Assembly (NCBI GenBank): GCA_937920485.1
Contig: CALETL010000214.1
Span: 1-5,029, forward strand
Source: an uncultured Phycisphaerae bacterium
Lineage (GTDB): Bacteria > Planctomycetota > Phycisphaerae > Sedimentisphaerales > Anaerohalosphaeraceae
Direction: 5' to 3'
Length of the DNA stretch: 5,029 bases
Below are positions 3,925 to 5,029 of this stretch, piece by piece. The notes below the pieces were generated by a model, which saw only the letters and a list, made by a program, of their open reading frames with translations, ran no database searches and was not told the DNA's origin. Within the stretch, counting starts at the first letter, position 1, and each line of letters begins with the position of its first letter. Made by a program: the position numbers and the translations under genes.

Positions 3925-5029
3925 ATGAGAGACAAACATTCTTTGAGATGGGTGATGTTGGCGGGGTTGCTTATTTGTTCAATGCTTTATGCTGCTGACG
4001 AGGCTAATGACGTAGTTGCTGATGAGCCTAATGACGTGGTTGCTGACGCGGCGGCTGATGAGGCTGCTGCTGACATGGCTGCTGAAGCGGCTGCTGAAGT
4101 AGAAGAAAACTGGCACGATTTTTTACATTATACCGCTATTGGCCGTTATGAGCTTGCCAAGAGCCACGCCGAATTGATTATCGAAAGTCAGCCGGACCCG
4201 ACGCTGTTGCTGGATCTGGCGGAAAAGGAAGAGAATCAACAAGAGTATCGTCTGCTGCTGAAGATGCATGCGGACAGCGAGGAACTGCGTGAGATCAGCG
4301 GCAAGATACTCGAACTGATCGATCAGGGGCGCTATATCCGTCGAACGGATGCGAAGATCATTTCGAAAGAGATTCAGCGTCTCAGCACGACGATCAGAGC
4401 CCGGATCGCGGCTGAGCAGCGGCTTAAAAATGCCGGCGAATACGCGATTCCGCAAATGCTTGCTGCGATAGCCGACCCGGATCGAAAAAATGAAATGGCC
4501 TATATTACCGATGCCTTGCCGAAGATTGGTCGTCCGGCAATTCGGCCGTTGACTGCCGCCTTACAAATGGACGATGTTGCGATCAAGGTTGAGGTCATTC
4601 GGGCTCTCGGCAAGATCGGCCATTATGAGCCGTTGCCGTATTTGAAATATATTATTGAAAACTCTGATTCCGGAGTGCTCAAGGCACAGGCCGTCAATGC
4701 GATCGAGCAGATTGATGCAGCAGCTTTGCAGATGCCTGCGGCTGAGTTGTTCTTCCGTCTTGGAGAGAACTACTATGACCAGAACGATTCACAGGCCCCT
4801 CCGGCAGAGTTTGACTTTGCCAATGTCTGGTTCTGGGATCCGGAAAAAATGGCCCTGGTTCGTCAGGAAGTCAACAAGAATTATTTTGACGAACTTATGG
4901 CGATGCGGACATGTGAATGGACCCTCAAAGCGGATGCATCGGTCGGCAAAGCAATCGGTTTGTGGATTGCGGCCTTTTTCCGTGCTGAATCAGTTGGCGA
5001 GCCCATGCCGGAATACTTTGGCGCCGGCC
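3925..5029 (+). CDS. Secreted HEAT-repeat protein with Ala/Asp/Glu-rich linker (3' part missing)
   Basis: Open for 368 codons to the right edge with no stop. The ATG is preceded by GGAG (3914-3917) at 7 nt. Residues 1-23 form a Sec signal peptide: basic MRDKHSLR, a hydrophobic core WVMLAGLLICSML, and likely cleavage after LYA (A23). The cysteine at 18 lacks a lipobox, so it is probably not a lipoprotein. Residues 24-60 are acidic and alanine-rich (ADEANDVV, ADEPNDVV, then A/D/E runs), a likely flexible linker. Residues 62-170 are helical and charged with possible coiled coil (about 115-165). Residues about 170-265 carry around three HEAT-like helix pairs, for example IPQMLAAIADPD, KIGRPAIRPLTAAL and KVEVIRALGKIG. 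Residues 270-368 look helical (AELFFRLGENYYDQND; VWFWDPEKMALV) and may continue as TPR/HEAT-like scaffold. The architecture suggests a periplasmic protein-interaction scaffold; no catalytic motif is visible and I assign no specific function. Confidence 0.85.
   Translation, partial: MRDKHSLRWVMLAGLLICSMLYAADEANDVVADEPNDVVADAAADEAAADMAAEAAAEVEENWHDFLHYTAIGRYELAKSHAELIIESQPDPTLLLDLAEKEENQQEYRLLLKMHADSEELREISGKILELIDQGRYIRRTDAKIISKEIQRLSTTIRARIAAEQRLKNAGEYAIPQMLAAIADPDRKNEMAYITDALPKIGRPAIRPLTAALQMDDVAIKVEVIRALGKIGHYEPLPYLKYIIENSDSGVLKAQAVNAIEQIDAAALQMPAAELFFRLGENYYDQNDSQAPPAEFDFANVWFWDPEKMALVRQEVNKNYFDELMAMRTCEWTLKADASVGKAIGLWIAAFFRAESVGEPMPEYFGAG
3994..4041 (+). repeat. 24-bp tandem repeat coding for ADE(A/P)NDVV
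   Basis: Two adjacent 24-bp units (3994-4017 and 4018-4041) differ at three positions, one of which changes Ala to Pro. They are followed to about 4100 by degenerate GCTGA(C/T/A)-type codon repeats encoding Ala, Asp and Glu. The unit length is a multiple of three, so copy-number change would lengthen or shorten the linker without breaking the frame. Confidence 0.8.

Noticed and set aside
3958..3981. Lipoprotein signal at Cys18 of the HEAT protein
   Set aside because: The residues before the cysteine are LLI; a lipobox needs a small residue at -1, and a normal signal peptidase I site (LYA) follows.
4123..4455. Minus-strand open frame inside the HEAT-repeat gene
   Set aside because: It is antisense to a gene with signal peptide, ribosome site and continuous frame.

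Overview
The window looks like chromosomal DNA from a free-living, probably uncultured bacterium of the Planctomycetota, most likely near the Phycisphaerae/Sedimentisphaerales. This is an inference from gene content: a cytidylate kinase with the EGRDQGTVVFP variant, a cmk-plsC pair, a GAF-SpoIIE phosphatase, a secreted HEAT-repeat protein, and a PadR/HAAS pair whose HAAS protein ends in a 'VLGxWxSVDFV' module. No marker in the window settles the taxonomy. Genes are of moderate G+C; the two promoter-bearing intergenic regions are AT-rich.

Left part (1-891, minus strand): a two-gene regulatory operon. A short PadR-type repressor (837-502) is followed, with a 1-nt stop/start overlap, by a membrane protein with an N-terminal HAAS-type helical domain, one transmembrane segment and the start of a C-terminal domain that runs off the window (502-1). 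A TTGACA-type promoter with short AT-rich repeats lies just upstream of padR and suggests autoregulation.

Middle part (892-3687, plus strand): a divergent intergenic region holds a TATAAT element, then three overlapping genes: a GAF-domain SpoIIE/RsbU-like protein phosphatase (1024-2349), cytidylate kinase cmk (2346-3023) and a PlsC-type 1-acyl-glycerol-3-phosphate acyltransferase (3016-3687). The 4-nt and 8-nt overlaps imply one transcript with coupled translation. A signalling phosphatase is thus tied to a nucleotide-synthesis gene and a phospholipid-synthesis gene.

Right part (3688-5029): a 237-bp gap has a G-rich stretch, a GCTCAGGGCGGAC-containing segment resembling dispersed extragenic repeats of environmental bacteria, and two tandem sigma70-type promoters, the first with perfect TTGACA and TATAAT boxes. 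These read into a secreted protein with an Ala/Asp/Glu-rich linker, including a 24-bp tandem repeat, followed by HEAT-like helices; it is cut by the right edge.

I see no tRNA, rRNA, CRISPR array, transposase or phage gene. Most of the window is ordinary core or regulatory content. The points most worth checking are the phosphatase-cmk-plsC coupling with the cysteine clusters of the phosphatase, and the repeat-like promoter region before the HEAT protein.
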